This document shows positions 40,411-48,462 of a stretch of DNA of 64,000 nt, piece after piece. Made by a program: the position numbers and the translations under genes. The number at the start of each line of letters is the position of its first letter. Position 1 is the first letter of the stretch. The notes under the pieces were generated by a model. That model saw only the letters and a list, made by a program, of their open reading frames with translations, ran no database searches and had not been told where the DNA came from. Origin of the DNA: an uncultured Collinsella sp. (GTDB lineage Bacteria; Actinomycetota; Coriobacteriia; Coriobacteriales; Coriobacteriaceae); NCBI GenBank assembly GCA_900542275.1, contig UQMW01000008.1, positions 1-64,000 on the forward strand. Reading direction: 5' to 3'.

Positions 40411-41664
40411 TTGACCGCCGCAACCACGTCTAAAAGTAAGCCAACCGCCGCCGCGCTCTCCCCCGCGCGCACCAAGCTCTGCCTAGCGCTGCTTGTGCTG
40501 TTGGGATTCTCGCTCGGCTGCTCCGAGTTCGTGGTCATCGGCATCGAAAGCGACTTGGCGACGGAACTCGGCATATCGCTTGCCGCTGCGGGCCAGCTCA
40601 TCAGCGTTTTTGCACTGGTCTACGCCATCGCGACGCCGGTGCTTGCGCTCAGCACGGGGCGCTTCCGTCGTTACCAGCTGCTCGTGTGCTACAGCATTAT
40701 CTTTGTGCTCGGCAATCTGGTCATGGCGTTGGCGCCCAACTTCCAGGTACTGTTTATCTCGCGCATTGTCCTGGGCTCTGTCTCGGGCGCACTGCTCGCC
40801 GTGGGCGTGACGTACATCCCCGAGCTGCTGTCCCCGCAGCAAACTTCGCTTGCCATCTCGGTGGTATATGGTGCGTTTTCCGTGGCAATGGTCTTTGTCA
40901 CTTCGATTGGCAAGTTCGTGGCCGACACGCTCGACTGGCACGTGGCCATGTACGGCACGCTGACCTTTGCCGTTCTGATCTGCGGAGCGCTCGTGGCGTT
41001 TATGCCGCGCGCCGGACAGACCGACGAGCCTGCCACCTTTCGCGAGCAGGCGGGTCTGCTGCGCGAGCCGAGCATCATCACCGGCATGCTCATCTTTTTG
41101 TTTGGCGTAGGCTCGGTCTATGTGTTCTACGGCTACGTGACGCCTTATCTTGAGCAGGTGCTGGGTATGGGCACCGTTCAGGCGAGCACCACGCTTATGG
41201 CCTACGGCGTGTTCTGCCTGATCTCGAACATCCTGGGCGGATGGATCGACGCGCGCTTTGGCATGAAGGCGCTGCTCGTGACGTTTGTGCTGCAGGCCGC
41301 GGCGTTACTCGGGCTGTTTGCCGTGGGCGGCACCATGCCGCTCGCGCTGGTCTTTGTCTTTAGCTTGGCGCTGCTCATGTACCTGTTCTCGGTGTCATGC
41401 ATCACGCACTTTATGGACGTGGCTCGCAGCCGCCATCCCAAATCGATGGTGCTCGCGAGTTCGGTTGAGCCCATGGCGTTTAACGTCGGCATCTCGTTTG
41501 GCACCGCAGTGGGCGGCGCCGTGGTAAGCAGCATTGGCATTGCGTACGTGGGCGCCGTGGGCGCCGCGTTCTCGCTTGTGGCCTGGGCGCTTACGCTGGT
41601 GACGATTAAGTTGGCTCGCTGGGAGCGCCGTCGTCAATCAGCACAGCCCCGGATGCAGGCATAG
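40411..41664 (+). CDS. MFS transporter (DHA1 drug/sugar efflux type)
   Basis: Twelve-helix major facilitator protein of about 417 residues with a basic N-terminal tail. The A-motif region after helix 2 reads ALSTGRFRRYQLL and the helix-5 region VTYIPELLSPQQTS resembles arabinose-efflux/AraJ-like permeases. The TTG at 40411 with GGAG 8 bases upstream is my choice; a TTG at 40378 is an alternative. No regulator adjoins it. Substrate unknown. Confidence 0.82.
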   Translation: MTAATTSKSKPTAAALSPARTKLCLALLVLLGFSLGCSEFVVIGIESDLATELGISLAAAGQLISVFALVYAIATPVLALSTGRFRRYQLLVCYSIIFVLGNLVMALAPNFQVLFISRIVLGSVSGALLAVGVTYIPELLSPQQTSLAISVVYGAFSVAMVFVTSIGKFVADTLDWHVAMYGTLTFAVLICGALVAFMPRAGQTDEPATFREQAGLLREPSIITGMLIFLFGVGSVYVFYGYVTPYLEQVLGMGTVQASTTLMAYGVFCLISNILGGWIDARFGMKALLVTFVLQAAALLGLFAVGGTMPLALVFVFSLALLMYLFSVSCITHFMDVARSRHPKSMVLASSVEPMAFNVGISFGTAVGGAVVSSIGIAYVGAVGAAFSLVAWALTLVTIKLARWERRRQSAQPRMQA

Positions 41665-41756
41665 GGACGAACACAGCCCAAGGTGGCGAGCAACCAGTGA
41701 AAACCGTCCCATACTAGTAGTGTTTATCCGCCTGCAAGCTCCGGCAGTGCAATTTC

Positions 41757-41811
41757 GTGTATTTCAGATACACGCTTTTCTACGATTTCGTGTATTTCAA
41801 ATACACGAAAT
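41757..41811. repeat. Tandem palindromes with no adjacent gene start
   Basis: CGTGTATTTCAGATACACG (41757-41775) and TTTCGTGTATTT-C-AAATACACGAAA (41787-41811) share the core GTGTATTTCARATACAC, with centres 33 bases apart. They lie between two convergent genes, where an operator would have nothing to control. Confidence 0.8.
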
Positions 41812-41828
41812 GCGCGTGGAGCAACTCA

Positions 41829-41868
41829 AAGGCGGCGGCAGACGCATTGTCTGCCGCCGCCTTTTATC
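41829..41868. terminator. Bidirectional terminator between MFS and PTS genes
   Basis: AAAGGCGGCGGCAGAC and GTCTGCCGCCGCCTTT are perfect 16-bp arms around a 5-base loop, with T residues after the stem on both strands. It serves the PTS operon on the minus strand. Confidence 0.88.
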
Positions 41869-41894
41869 CCGGATTTTATAGATATGTGGGGCGT

Positions 41895-43457
41895 TTACTC
41901 CATGCCCAGCAGCTCGCGCATCTGGGTTGCGTAGTTAGATGCCATGTTGCCGTAGACAATCTGCACGCCGCCGTTGACATGCACGATGCCACGCGCTTCG
42001 AGCTTTTCGGTAAACTCGGCGTCGTCAACCACCTTGTCACAGTCATTGAGCTGGATGCGCAGACGGGTGAAGCAGGCCTCGACAGACTTAATGTTGTTGT
42101 CGCCGCCCACTGCCTCAACGATGGCGGGAATGAGGTCGCTGATCACAGTCCTAGGAGCCTTTGCGGCCTCATCGTCGGACTCTTCCTCGCGGCCAGGAGT
42201 CTTAAGGTCCTTCTTAAGGATGATGAACTTGAAGACGAAGTAGTACACCACGAAGTAGATGGGGCCGAGGAACAGGATAACCTGCCAGTTGGAGCCCTTG
42301 GCTGCACCCATAATGCCGTTAAAGATCAACGACAAGAGCGGGCCGCCGAAGGATGCGGAACCGGCCACGTTGAACTGCAAGATATAGGTCAGCGCATAGG
42401 CAAGACCAGCCATGAGAGCGTGGAATACGTAGAGGATGGGCGCGATGAACAGGAAGGAGTACTCGAGCGGCTCGGTAATGCCGGAGAGGATGCAAGGCAC
42501 CACAATGGCAATCATGAGCGCCGCGGCCTTCTTCTTGTTCTTGGGAAGCGCCGTCTTGTAGAAGGCGAGTGCAGCGCCGGGCAGGCCGAACATGGCGAAG
42601 ATAACCTTGCCGTTCATGACAAAACGGCTGACCTCGATGTTAAACGGCGTGCTGGGAGAGCCCAGGATCGCGTTGTAGATATTGATAGCGCCCTGAACAG
42701 TCTGGCCGTCGATGGTCTCGACGCCACCAAGCGACGTGAAGAAGAACGGCAAATAGACAAAGTGATGCAGGCCAAAAGGCAGGAGCATGCGCTCGCCGGC
42801 GCCGTAGACAAATGCACCAAAGGCACCCGTAGTCTTGATGAACTCGGACAGCGCGCCGAGAGCGTTCTGAATAAACGGGAAAACAAAGGACATGACCAAT
42901 GCGAGGATGCTGCATGAGAGCAGCGTCACCGCCGGGATAAAGCGCGTGCCGTTGAAGATGGAGAACACGGCAGGCAGCTCAATCTTGTAGTAACGGTTAT
43001 GCAACCATGCGACGATTGCGCCCACCAGAAGACCGCCGATAACGCCCGTGTCGAGCGTGGTGATGCCGAGGATCGTGCTCTGGCCCGTCGTAAGATTCGC
43101 GGGATCGATAACGCCAGTCGCCGTAAGGAACGTGCCCATCACGGAGTTCATGCACATGTAGCCCAAAAAGCCACAAAGCGCCGCGGTAGCCTTCTCGGAC
43201 TTGGCGAAGCCATAGGCGAGGCAAATCGAGAAGATAACCGGGATGTTGCTCATGACGATGCCGGCCGCGGCCTTGAGAATCGAAAAGAAAATCGCAAAGC
43301 CCGGAGCAGCAAGCCAGGGAACAGCTGCCGTAAGGGTGGGGCTGGTAAAGGCATTGCCAAAGCCCTGAAGGATGCCGGCGATTGGCAGGATCAAGACAGG
43401 CGTCATGAGGACTTTGCCCAGGCGCTGGAACTTTGCCAGCAGCTCATCTTTGTTCAT
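41895..43457 (-). CDS. PTS transporter subunit EIICB, alpha-glucoside/glucose family
   Basis: Phosphorylating sugar permease of the glucose/maltose class (MalX/GlvC-like), 520 residues. The EIIC domain comes first (helices through about residue 415; motifs NGTRFIPAVT, LPFGLHHFVYLP, SGITEPLEYSFLF), then an EIIB domain with the phosphocysteine in SVEACFTRLRIQ. No EIIA is fused. It lies 82 bases after the GH4 gene and probably shares its transcript; together they should import and cleave a maltose-like disaccharide. A strong terminator follows. Confidence 0.92.
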   Translation of the reverse strand: MNKDELLAKFQRLGKVLMTPVLILPIAGILQGFGNAFTSPTLTAAVPWLAAPGFAIFFSILKAAAGIVMSNIPVIFSICLAYGFAKSEKATAALCGFLGYMCMNSVMGTFLTATGVIDPANLTTGQSTILGITTLDTGVIGGLLVGAIVAWLHNRYYKIELPAVFSIFNGTRFIPAVTLLSCSILALVMSFVFPFIQNALGALSEFIKTTGAFGAFVYGAGERMLLPFGLHHFVYLPFFFTSLGGVETIDGQTVQGAINIYNAILGSPSTPFNIEVSRFVMNGKVIFAMFGLPGAALAFYKTALPKNKKKAAALMIAIVVPCILSGITEPLEYSFLFIAPILYVFHALMAGLAYALTYILQFNVAGSASFGGPLLSLIFNGIMGAAKGSNWQVILFLGPIYFVVYYFVFKFIILKKDLKTPGREEESDDEAAKAPRTVISDLIPAIVEAVGGDNNIKSVEACFTRLRIQLNDCDKVVDDAEFTEKLEARGIVHVNGGVQIVYGNMASNYATQMRELLGME

Positions 43458-43539
43458 GGGATACCCCTCTTAAAGAAACGGGGCGTGCAGCTCTACAGCC
43501 CACACGCCCCATAACAGTTATCAAGCGCTATGGAACTAA

Positions 43540-44865
43540 CTACTTAAGCTCCGGCCAGTAATCCTTATTGGCCTCGATGAGCTTGTCGAGCACTTTGCGA
43601 GCCTTCTTGGCGTCACCGACCAGACGATTAAGCGTGAGTGCCTGCAGAGCCTTCTCGTAGGAACCCTCCATCCAAGCCTCAACAGTCAGGCGCTCATAGG
43701 CGTACTGGTTCTCCATAAGGCCGCGATAGAAGGTACCGATCTTGCCAACAGCATAGGGCTGCGGGCCATTGGCGCCCACGCTTGCCGCGACCTCGACCAT
43801 GGCGTCATCGGGCATGCCCTCGATAATGCCGTTGTTGGGCACGATGACAATGAAGGTCTTATTGGTGTTGCGGTAAATGGCCGAGGTGATTTCCACGATC
43901 ATATCGCCATGAGCATCGTTCTGCACAACCGAAGACCCCTTTGCGGTGCCGACTTGGGCAACGCGCTCGCACTCGGCGAATACGCGCTTCTCACGGCCGT
44001 TGATAACCTCGTCGGAGCGAGTGTAATCGGGGTCGAGGTGAGCGACCTTGTACTCGGGATACAGGTAGTACTGCAGATAAGTGTTGGGCAGATAGTCGGG
44101 GAAGTCCTCGAGCATGTCCTTGACCATAGCGTAGGTATCAAGCCAGGACTGGTCGCGCTGCTCGGCATCGGCAGGAAGGAAGCCGTTCTTCTCCGTGTAC
44201 TCCTTAATCTGCGGGACGAGGTCATGACCCTCTTCATCGTAGATGTGCTTGAACCAACCGAAGTGATTGAGGCCGAAGTACACGGGCTCCGTCTTGCTCA
44301 TATCGCGACCGAGCAGGCGACCGTAAGAGCGCATGAGGTTGACAGGCTGGTCGCAGATGTTGAGGACGCGATGCTCATCGGGCAGGACGCGCTCGAGACC
44401 ATATGCCACAATAGCAGCCGGGTTGGTGTAGTTGATAATCCACGCCTCCGGGCTATGAGCGCGAACGTCGTTGACGATCTCAACCATATCATGCATGGAG
44501 CGCATACCGTAAGCCATGCCGCCAGGGCCCACCGTTTCCTGGCCGATGATTCCCATATGCAGCGGAATCTTCTCGTCCTTGCTACGCATCTCGTAGCCGC
44601 CGGTACGAATCTGGCAGAGCACAAAGTCGACGTCGGTGTAAGCCTCGTCCTTATCGGTGGTGTAACCAAACTCCACACCGGGCTCCTCCTCGGCGAAGAG
44701 GATCTTGCCAAACTCGCCAATCGGACGCTGACGCTCGGCATCGATGTCATAGAGCATCACGCGGTTCAGCGGCAGAATGTCCATGTGCTTGGTCAGGGCT
44801 TTAAGAATGCCAGGGCACCACGTGGAGCCGCCGCCAACGATCACAATATTGAGCTTATCCTTCAT
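43540..44865 (-). CDS. 6-phospho-alpha-glucosidase, glycoside hydrolase family 4
   Basis: NAD+- and Mn2+-dependent hydrolase cleaving maltose 6'-phosphate and related alpha-glucoside phosphates in the cytoplasm. The nucleotide-binding start is VIVGGGSTWCPG. The metal Cys is in NICDQP (C171), close to the CDMP motif that marks GlvA-type alpha-glucosidases, and the metal His is in GLNHFGWF (H201). The length of 441 residues is normal. It is cotranscribed with the EIICB gene and divergent from an RpiR regulator, the usual glv arrangement. Confidence 0.92.
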   Translation of the reverse strand: MKDKLNIVIVGGGSTWCPGILKALTKHMDILPLNRVMLYDIDAERQRPIGEFGKILFAEEEPGVEFGYTTDKDEAYTDVDFVLCQIRTGGYEMRSKDEKIPLHMGIIGQETVGPGGMAYGMRSMHDMVEIVNDVRAHSPEAWIINYTNPAAIVAYGLERVLPDEHRVLNICDQPVNLMRSYGRLLGRDMSKTEPVYFGLNHFGWFKHIYDEEGHDLVPQIKEYTEKNGFLPADAEQRDQSWLDTYAMVKDMLEDFPDYLPNTYLQYYLYPEYKVAHLDPDYTRSDEVINGREKRVFAECERVAQVGTAKGSSVVQNDAHGDMIVEITSAIYRNTNKTFIVIVPNNGIIEGMPDDAMVEVAASVGANGPQPYAVGKIGTFYRGLMENQYAYERLTVEAWMEGSYEKALQALTLNRLVGDAKKARKVLDKLIEANKDYWPELK

Positions 44866-44977
44866 GTTCCGTCCCTCCAGGGTTGGCTGATCGGTGTTCT
44901 CGAAGACCTTGGGCTCCGCGGTTGTCCTCGGCTTGCTTCGTTTCGATTGATATTTTGCGACATAAGGTCATTTGCGA

Positions 44978-45049
44978 GTCCCCGTGTGAGCCAATGCGAA
45001 ACGGGGACACATGATTTCGCTCACGACACAGATATGTGTAGGCAGACAC
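44978..45049. promoter_or_regulatory. Inverted repeats between the GH4/PTS operon and its regulator
   Basis: GTCCCCGT (44978-44985) pairs with ACGGGGAC (45001-45008), overlapping a second pairing GCGAAA/TTTCGC, and ACACA-GATA-TGTGT lies at about 45035-45049. They sit in a 298-base divergent spacer and are candidate operators for the RpiR-type protein. I cannot place the promoters firmly. Confidence 0.4.
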
Positions 45050-45163
45050 GCACGTTTACCCAGTTCATGGGCAATTGGCGATCTTGACCGATTACCGATT
45101 TCTCACCTGGCTACACAAAGCGGTACCATATATACGGCGAGGTGCGAGGGGCTGAAACATCTT

Positions 45164-45913
45164 ATGAAAGATCAAGAATCTTTTTATGATCATGTGCGAG
45201 CTGGCGAGAGCAAGCTCAACGATCTCGAAAGCGAGATCATGCGCTACATCATCGAGCTGCGTGATGATATTGACGATGTCACGCTTAAGAGCGTTGCTGA
45301 ACGGTTCTTCGTCGCTCCCAATACAATCGTCAGGCTTGCCCATAAGCTTGGCTTCTCGGGGTTTACGGAGCTCAAACAATCGTATTCCGCCTCGCTCGAC
45401 CGCAATCGATTCACTATCGAGACGCTTCCTCTTGATACCCAGCTCGTACAGACCAAAGATCTGCTTAACGACCGGGTCATCGATTCGGTTGTGAGCCTTA
45501 TCCAGGACGCCTCGCATATCGTGTTCTTCTGCTCGGGTTTTTCGAAGTACCCGTGCCTCGAAATGGCTGAAAAGCTCAAAATTATGGGCAAGAATACCGA
45601 CACGCTCAGTGAACGCCACGTCATGAGGCATTACGCAGAACTCCTCGGCAAAAACGACCTGGTCTTCAGCGTTTCCGTAAGCGGCGAGACACAGGTCTCT
45701 ATTGACGCCACATCGATAGCCAAAACACGCGGATGCAAGGTCGTCACGCTCACCGGCTTTTCTCGAAATTCTCTCTCGAAACTAGCCGACTACCCTATCT
45801 ACACCGTGCAAAAAGAAATCCGCTTGGGCAGTATGGACCTCGACAGTCGATTGATGTTCTATTACGTTTTCGAATTGATATTTGAGCGCTACTTCAAACT
45901 GGCCAAGAAATAA
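45164..45913 (+). CDS. RpiR-family transcriptional regulator of sugar-phosphate metabolism
   Basis: Has an N-terminal HTH (about residues 1-75, with SVAERFFVAPNTIVRLAHKLGFSGFTELK) and a C-terminal SIS domain for sugar-phosphate binding (IVFFCSGFSKYPCLEMAEKL, and VSGETQVSIDATSIAKTRGCKVVTLTG). The length is 249 residues. The ATG at 45164 follows a GAGGGG at slightly long spacing. Divergent from the GH4/PTS operon, it is most likely its regulator, responding to the phosphorylated disaccharide, as GlvR does. Confidence 0.88.
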   Translation: MKDQESFYDHVRAGESKLNDLESEIMRYIIELRDDIDDVTLKSVAERFFVAPNTIVRLAHKLGFSGFTELKQSYSASLDRNRFTIETLPLDTQLVQTKDLLNDRVIDSVVSLIQDASHIVFFCSGFSKYPCLEMAEKLKIMGKNTDTLSERHVMRHYAELLGKNDLVFSVSVSGETQVSIDATSIAKTRGCKVVTLTGFSRNSLSKLADYPIYTVQKEIRLGSMDLDSRLMFYYVFELIFERYFKLAKK

Positions 45914-45973
45914 AACTCTGTATGCGCCCGGCTTCGACTCTTTAGCAGCCTTCTATATGAAAGGTATCGTTCT

Positions 45974-46420
45974 ATGCAACGCGTACTGTTTATCTGTCAT
46001 GGGAATATCTGCCGCTCGACGATGGCTGAGTCGGTGTTTACTGAGCTGGTGCGCCGTGCCGGGCGCGAGGCGGAGTTCGTCATTGATTCTGCTGCGACCT
46101 CGACTGAGGAGATCGGCAACCCGCCGCATCACGGCACCGTCGCCAAGCTGCGCGAGGTCGGGATTCCCGTCGTAGCACATCGCGCGCGCCAGGTGCGTCG
46201 CGCGGAGTATGGCAACTGGGATCGCATTGTTTATATGGATGCTGAGAACGCGCGCGGTCTGCGTCGCATCTTTGGCGACGACCCCGACGGCAAGATTACG
46301 CGCTTGCTCGATTGGACCGAGCGCCCCGGCGACGTGGCCGATCCCTGGTACACCGGCAACTTCGATGCCACCTACCGCGATGTGCTCGCCGGCTGCACTG
46401 CCATGCTCGAGCAGATGTAG
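45974..46420 (+). CDS. Low-molecular-weight protein tyrosine phosphatase
   Basis: Cytoplasmic phosphatase of 148 residues. The P-loop is CHGNICRS with the nucleophile C8 and Arg14, and the general-acid Asp is in DPWYTGNF. The residue after the nucleophile is His where Leu, Met or Thr is more common. GAAAGG precedes the ATG. It lies 60 bases after the RpiR gene on the same strand; a kinase partner is not visible nearby. Confidence 0.92.
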   Translation: MQRVLFICHGNICRSTMAESVFTELVRRAGREAEFVIDSAATSTEEIGNPPHHGTVAKLREVGIPVVAHRARQVRRAEYGNWDRIVYMDAENARGLRRIFGDDPDGKITRLLDWTERPGDVADPWYTGNFDATYRDVLAGCTAMLEQM

Positions 46421-46468
46421 GTTCGCGGGCGCACGAACCTCGCGAGCCGCGTCATCGGCATACAGATC

Positions 46469-46532
46469 GAGCGTGGATTTTCTCCCACTTTGAGCATTCA
46501 AGTGCGCTCTAGACGGGAGAAAATCCACGCTC
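46469..46532. repeat. Long inverted repeat after the phosphatase gene
   Basis: GAGCGTGGATTTTCTCCC and GGGAGAAAATCCACGCTC are perfect 18-bp arms around a 28-base loop. No T-run follows. A family B palindrome begins 18 bases later. Confidence 0.85.
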
Positions 46533-46549
46533 ATTATCTCGGATAGCGG

Positions 46550-46580
46550 ATGCGACAAAGGCACTATCCCTTTGTCGCAT
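46550..46580. repeat. Family B palindrome, copy 4
   Basis: ATGCGACAAAGG and CCTTTGTCGCAT pair (the core CACTAT is not symmetric). The GCGAC/GTCGC variant is matched on both arms. It ends 12 bases before the stop codon of the second DUF4143 ATPase. Confidence 0.85.
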
Positions 46581-46592
46581 CGGGGACTGTCC

Positions 46593-47954
46593 CTAGACCG
46601 GCTTGACCTCCAGCTTTATCCCCTCGGCACAGGAGTCACCCAAAACATCCGAAAGGGCCCAGGTCGCATATAGCGGCAAATAAAGAACAGCTCCGCTGCG
46701 TTCAACGTTGCCTCTCGAGAAAACAATCCCAAGCCTTACGCCATATTCGGCCGTATCAAGCACATGACCGAGCGCGGCGTGCGCGTGGTAATAGGAACCC
46801 GATTTAACCTCGATCGGAACAGCCGTTCCATCCGGTCCGTCGACCACAAAGTCCACTTCGCCGCGCTTCTTTGTCTGATAGTAGTAAAGCTGGCGATTTT
46901 GGGCAGTCAGCTGCTGGGCCACCACGTTTTCGTAAATACCGCCCAGATTGGGTTCCTTGCTATCAAGATACGCCGCCTGGGCGACGCCAACGGGGTAGCG
47001 CGCCATCAACATGCCCGTATCCGATTGGTATAGCTTGAACTGCGATGGCCGTGCCGTCTTGAGCAGGGGCGACTTTGGCTCGGTTACGATATCCGCCTTG
47101 AGAGCAACGCCGGCATCGACAAGCCAGACAAAATCTCGCTGGTACTTGTCGTAATGCGCCTTGAGGTCAATGGAATTGAGCACGAAGCGTTTGTTTTCGC
47201 CCTCGAGCATAATAGGGAGCTGATCGTAAATGCTCTGCACCTGAAGGGCTCGCCCGCTTGCATACTTGGAGATATCCCGCCGGTACTGTTCGTTGAGCTC
47301 TGACTGTAGCTGACGAACAGAGGCAAGGTCGCCCCGCGTGTCAAGGAAACGCTGCACGACCTCTGGCATTCCACCGACAACGGTATAGGTCCTGAAGTTT
47401 GCCATCATCGCGTCGTGAATGTAATCAGGAATGGGCTTCTCGCTGATACACGCGTCGCGTATCGTTTGGCGAGCTCCCTCGCTCACCCCGATCGCCCAGC
47501 AAAACTCCTCGAAATCGAGCGGGAACATCCTAAGCTCGTGAACATATCCCACGGGATAGGACCTAACGACCTTGAACTGGGTCCCGAGCATTGACCCCGA
47601 AAACGCCCAGCGGCACCTCCCGTCCTCAACAAGGAACTTTGCCATCGTCATGATGTCGGGGGCCTCTTGGACCTCATCGATAAACACGAGCGTTTTGCCC
47701 GGTGCTATCGGCTTTCCCGAGAGAAGCGTCACCCTGCTGATGAAATCGTCGGCATCCCGTGCCTCGAGAAGAGCATCTTTTGCCTGGCGATTTTCCATGA
47801 GGTTGAGTTCGATGTAGGTTGCATGGCTGGCTTTGCCAAATGCGCGAATCGAATAACTTTTGCCGATCTGGCGAGAACCCGTAATGAATAAGGCCTTTTG
47901 CTCGGCAGACTTCAGCCAACGCTCCAGCTCTGCCGCTATTTTCCTACGCAGCAT
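46593..47954 (-). CDS. AAA-family ATPase with C-terminal DUF4143 domain (second)
   Basis: Distant paralogue of the ATPase at 38788, 453 residues. Walker A is GSRQIGKSY, Walker B TLVFIDEVQEAPD, sensor FSGSMLGTQFK. The DUF4143 half ends with GEVDFVVDGPDGTAVPIEVKSG, a clearer PD-(D/E)xK nuclease-like core (D...EVK) than in the first copy. The ATG at 47954 has GGGGAG upstream. Three direct repeats lie just before it. Function unknown. Confidence 0.85.
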   Translation of the reverse strand: MLRRKIAAELERWLKSAEQKALFITGSRQIGKSYSIRAFGKASHATYIELNLMENRQAKDALLEARDADDFISRVTLLSGKPIAPGKTLVFIDEVQEAPDIMTMAKFLVEDGRCRWAFSGSMLGTQFKVVRSYPVGYVHELRMFPLDFEEFCWAIGVSEGARQTIRDACISEKPIPDYIHDAMMANFRTYTVVGGMPEVVQRFLDTRGDLASVRQLQSELNEQYRRDISKYASGRALQVQSIYDQLPIMLEGENKRFVLNSIDLKAHYDKYQRDFVWLVDAGVALKADIVTEPKSPLLKTARPSQFKLYQSDTGMLMARYPVGVAQAAYLDSKEPNLGGIYENVVAQQLTAQNRQLYYYQTKKRGEVDFVVDGPDGTAVPIEVKSGSYYHAHAALGHVLDTAEYGVRLGIVFSRGNVERSGAVLYLPLYATWALSDVLGDSCAEGIKLEVKPV

Positions 47955-47978
47955 AGGCTCTCCCCTCAGTGTCATCAA

Positions 47979-48060
47979 ATGAAATGCAAGGTTTATATGC
48001 TTGATTATCGATGAAATGCAGAGTTTTTAGAACCTAATATCGGATGAAATGCAGAGATTT
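47979..48060. promoter_or_regulatory. Three phased direct repeats upstream of the second DUF4143 ATPase
   Basis: ATGAAATGCAAGGTTTA (47979), ATGAAATGCAGAGTTTT (48011) and ATGAAATGCAGAGATTT (48044) begin 32 and 33 bases apart, three helical turns. They end about 25 bases before the start codon. Only the first 10 bases are fully conserved. Confidence 0.7.
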
Positions 48061-48095
48061 AGGATTATAGGCAAAAAAGAAGGGGCACCATCGGC

Positions 48096-48130
48096 GGATG
48101 CGACAAAGGGCCCGCCCCTTTGTCACATCC
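48096..48130. repeat. Family B palindrome, copy 5
   Basis: GGATGCGACAAAGGG pairs with CCCTTTGTCACATCC with one mismatch (C/A) around CCCGC. It lies 2 bases from the stop codon of the TIGR04076-like gene. Confidence 0.85.
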
Positions 48131-48132
48131 GG

Positions 48133-48462
48133 CTATTCGTCGACGATCTCGGCAAGCCAGACGTTCAACGTGTCGACCTCGGGACAGCAGAACTTTGCCG
48201 TGCCGGGCTCGTTGCCAGGCACGGTTCCGCCATAGCGCAGGATATCGATATAGGGAAAGCCCACATGGCAGGCCATGGCGCACATCTTGCCGCGGTCTCG
48301 GTCGAAGTCAAAAACGTCGCCCGGCTTGTGACCATGATGGCAGCGGCACGTTCCCAGCTGGTCCACGCAGCTCACGCGGATACGCGGACGTTTGTCCCGC
48401 GGCGCGCCGAGCGGCTTGCCCCCGCCCGCAGGCTTGGCGCCGCCCTCGCCAGCGTTACTCAT
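48133..48462 (-). CDS. TIGR04076-like small cysteine-rich protein
   Basis: Small protein of 109 residues with a Gly/Pro-rich basic N-terminus and a Cys-rich core: CVDQLGTCRCHHGHKPGD, CAMACHVGFPYID and FCCPE, which matches my memory of the TIGR04076 group of uncharacterised proteins. The Cys and His pattern suggests metal binding. It overlaps the pdxK-like gene by 8 bases, so the two are translationally coupled. Confidence 0.75.
   Translation of the reverse strand: MSNAGEGGAKPAGGGKPLGAPRDKRPRIRVSCVDQLGTCRCHHGHKPGDVFDFDRDRGKMCAMACHVGFPYIDILRYGGTVPGNEPGTAKFCCPEVDTLNVWLAEIVDE

Noticed and set aside
47979..48060. Possible CRISPR array (regularly spaced repeats)
   Set aside because: Only three units of about 32 bases, repeats of 10-17 bases, no cas genes, and a promoter-proximal position; phased protein-binding sites are more likely.
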